The notes under the pieces were generated by a model. It saw only the letters and a list, made by a program, of their open reading frames with translations. It had not been told where the DNA came from and made no database searches. 5,879 nt of DNA from assembly GCA_015222405.1 (NCBI GenBank), contig JADFVG010000167.1, positions 1 through 5,879 of the forward strand, in the 5' to 3' direction. This DNA is from Chloroflexota bacterium. Its GTDB lineage: Bacteria; Chloroflexota; Dehalococcoidia; E44-bin15. A program made the translations under genes and the position numbers. Positions 5,570-5,879 of this stretch are shown piece by piece; within the stretch, counting starts at the first letter, position 1, and every line of letters starts with the position of its first letter.

Positions 5570-5599
5570 TTGACAATCGCTTTCAGGTCAGCCTAGAAT
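5570..5599 (+). promoter_or_regulatory. Sigma70-type promoter of the DAHP synthase gene
   Basis: TTGACA (5570-5575), 18 nt, TAGAAT (5594-5599): a perfect -35 and a 5 of 6 -10. The start of transcription would be near 5606, leaving a leader of about 24 nt. That is too short for an attenuator, so any end-product control is more likely at the enzyme or through a repressor. Confidence 0.75.
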
Positions 5600-5629
5600 C
5601 AACCCGGGGCTGAATATGGGAGGGCTGCC

Positions 5630-5879
5630 ATGATAGTGGAAATGAAGATGGGTGCGACCAATGAGGATGTCCGCCGCGTGGTGGAACGAGCACAAAATAT
5701 GGGCCTGGGAATACAAATGAACTACGGCACCAATAAGACCGTTGTTGCCCTCCTAGGAAGCACCACCGGGCAAGTCCCTACGGACATTTTCGCCGCCCTT
5801 CCTGCCGTCGAAAGAGTAGTCCGCATAATGAAACCTTATAAACTGGCCTCCCGGGAATTCAAAGCTGAGGATAGCGTGC
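5630..5879 (+). CDS. aroF: DAHP synthase, AroF/type I-beta, N-terminal part (cut by window end)
   Basis: 3-Deoxy-7-phosphoheptulonate synthase joins phosphoenolpyruvate and erythrose 4-phosphate, the first step of the shikimate pathway. Only 83 codons are in the window, and the frame is open to the right edge. They match the ferredoxin-like regulatory domain that precedes the barrel in Thermotoga-type enzymes: MIVEMKMGATNEDVRRVVER at the start, a strand TVVALLGST (37-45), the ALPAVERVVRI segment (57-67), and the hallmark KPYKLASREF (68-77) leading into the catalytic barrel. GGGAGGG lies 5 nt before the ATG. In the family this domain mediates feedback inhibition by aromatic amino acids; whether it does so here cannot be seen. 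The catalytic barrel lies outside the window. Confidence 0.92.
   Translation, partial: MIVEMKMGATNEDVRRVVERAQNMGLGIQMNYGTNKTVVALLGSTTGQVPTDIFAALPAVERVVRIMKPYKLASREFKAEDSV

Overview
The window looks like a chromosomal piece from an uncultured, mid-GC bacterium. I infer Chloroflexota (Dehalococcoidia-like), with low to moderate confidence. The hints are the style of the membrane histidine kinase and LuxR-type regulator, the short LigA/NHLP-like helical domains, the Asp/Asn-rich repeat fragment, and an AroF-type DAHP synthase. No rRNA, tRNA, CRISPR array, transposase or integrase is visible.

Layout. Positions 1-256 hold no supported gene, only a 14-bp perfect palindrome next to a TATAAT box. 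A leftward two-component operon follows. The response regulator (1772-2467, TTG start) is transcribed first, from a good sigma70-type promoter at 2514-2542, and the four-helix membrane PAS histidine kinase (257-1723) comes second. The 234-bp divergent intergenic region (2468-2701) carries direct and inverted repeats that could be operators. Rightward lies a pair of genes: a 101-residue helical protein (2702-3007) and a formate/nitrite-transporter (FNT) family channel (3066-4388).

The main result is that the channel has a C-terminal extension of about 125 residues. It ends in a domain clearly homologous to the small protein encoded just upstream, with about 24 of 53 aligned positions identical by eye. 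The first helix of this domain is repeated in the channel (LREVLARAVLAK twice), and all six nucleotide differences between the copies are synonymous. A reasonable hypothesis is a gated or assembled anion channel: the standalone domain protein pairs with the channel tail, and the divergent sensor kinase/regulator controls expression. The substrate (formate, nitrite, hydrosulfide or another small anion) cannot be told from sequence.

Positions 4389-4758 are noncoding, with strong GC hairpins just after the channel stop and then an AT-rich stretch with small repeats. At 4759-5215 two unrelated gene ends meet head to head. One is a leftward remnant of an Asp/Asn-rich calcium-binding-type repeat protein. 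The other is a rightward remnant of a fibronectin-III-like surface protein with a C-terminal membrane anchor. Both lack their 5' parts, and the breakpoint lies near 4982-5000. A terminator-like hairpin follows at 5284-5308. After a further noncoding stretch, a strong promoter (TTGACA, 18 nt, TAGAAT) and a good ribosome binding site precede the 5' end of a DAHP synthase gene, which runs off the right edge.
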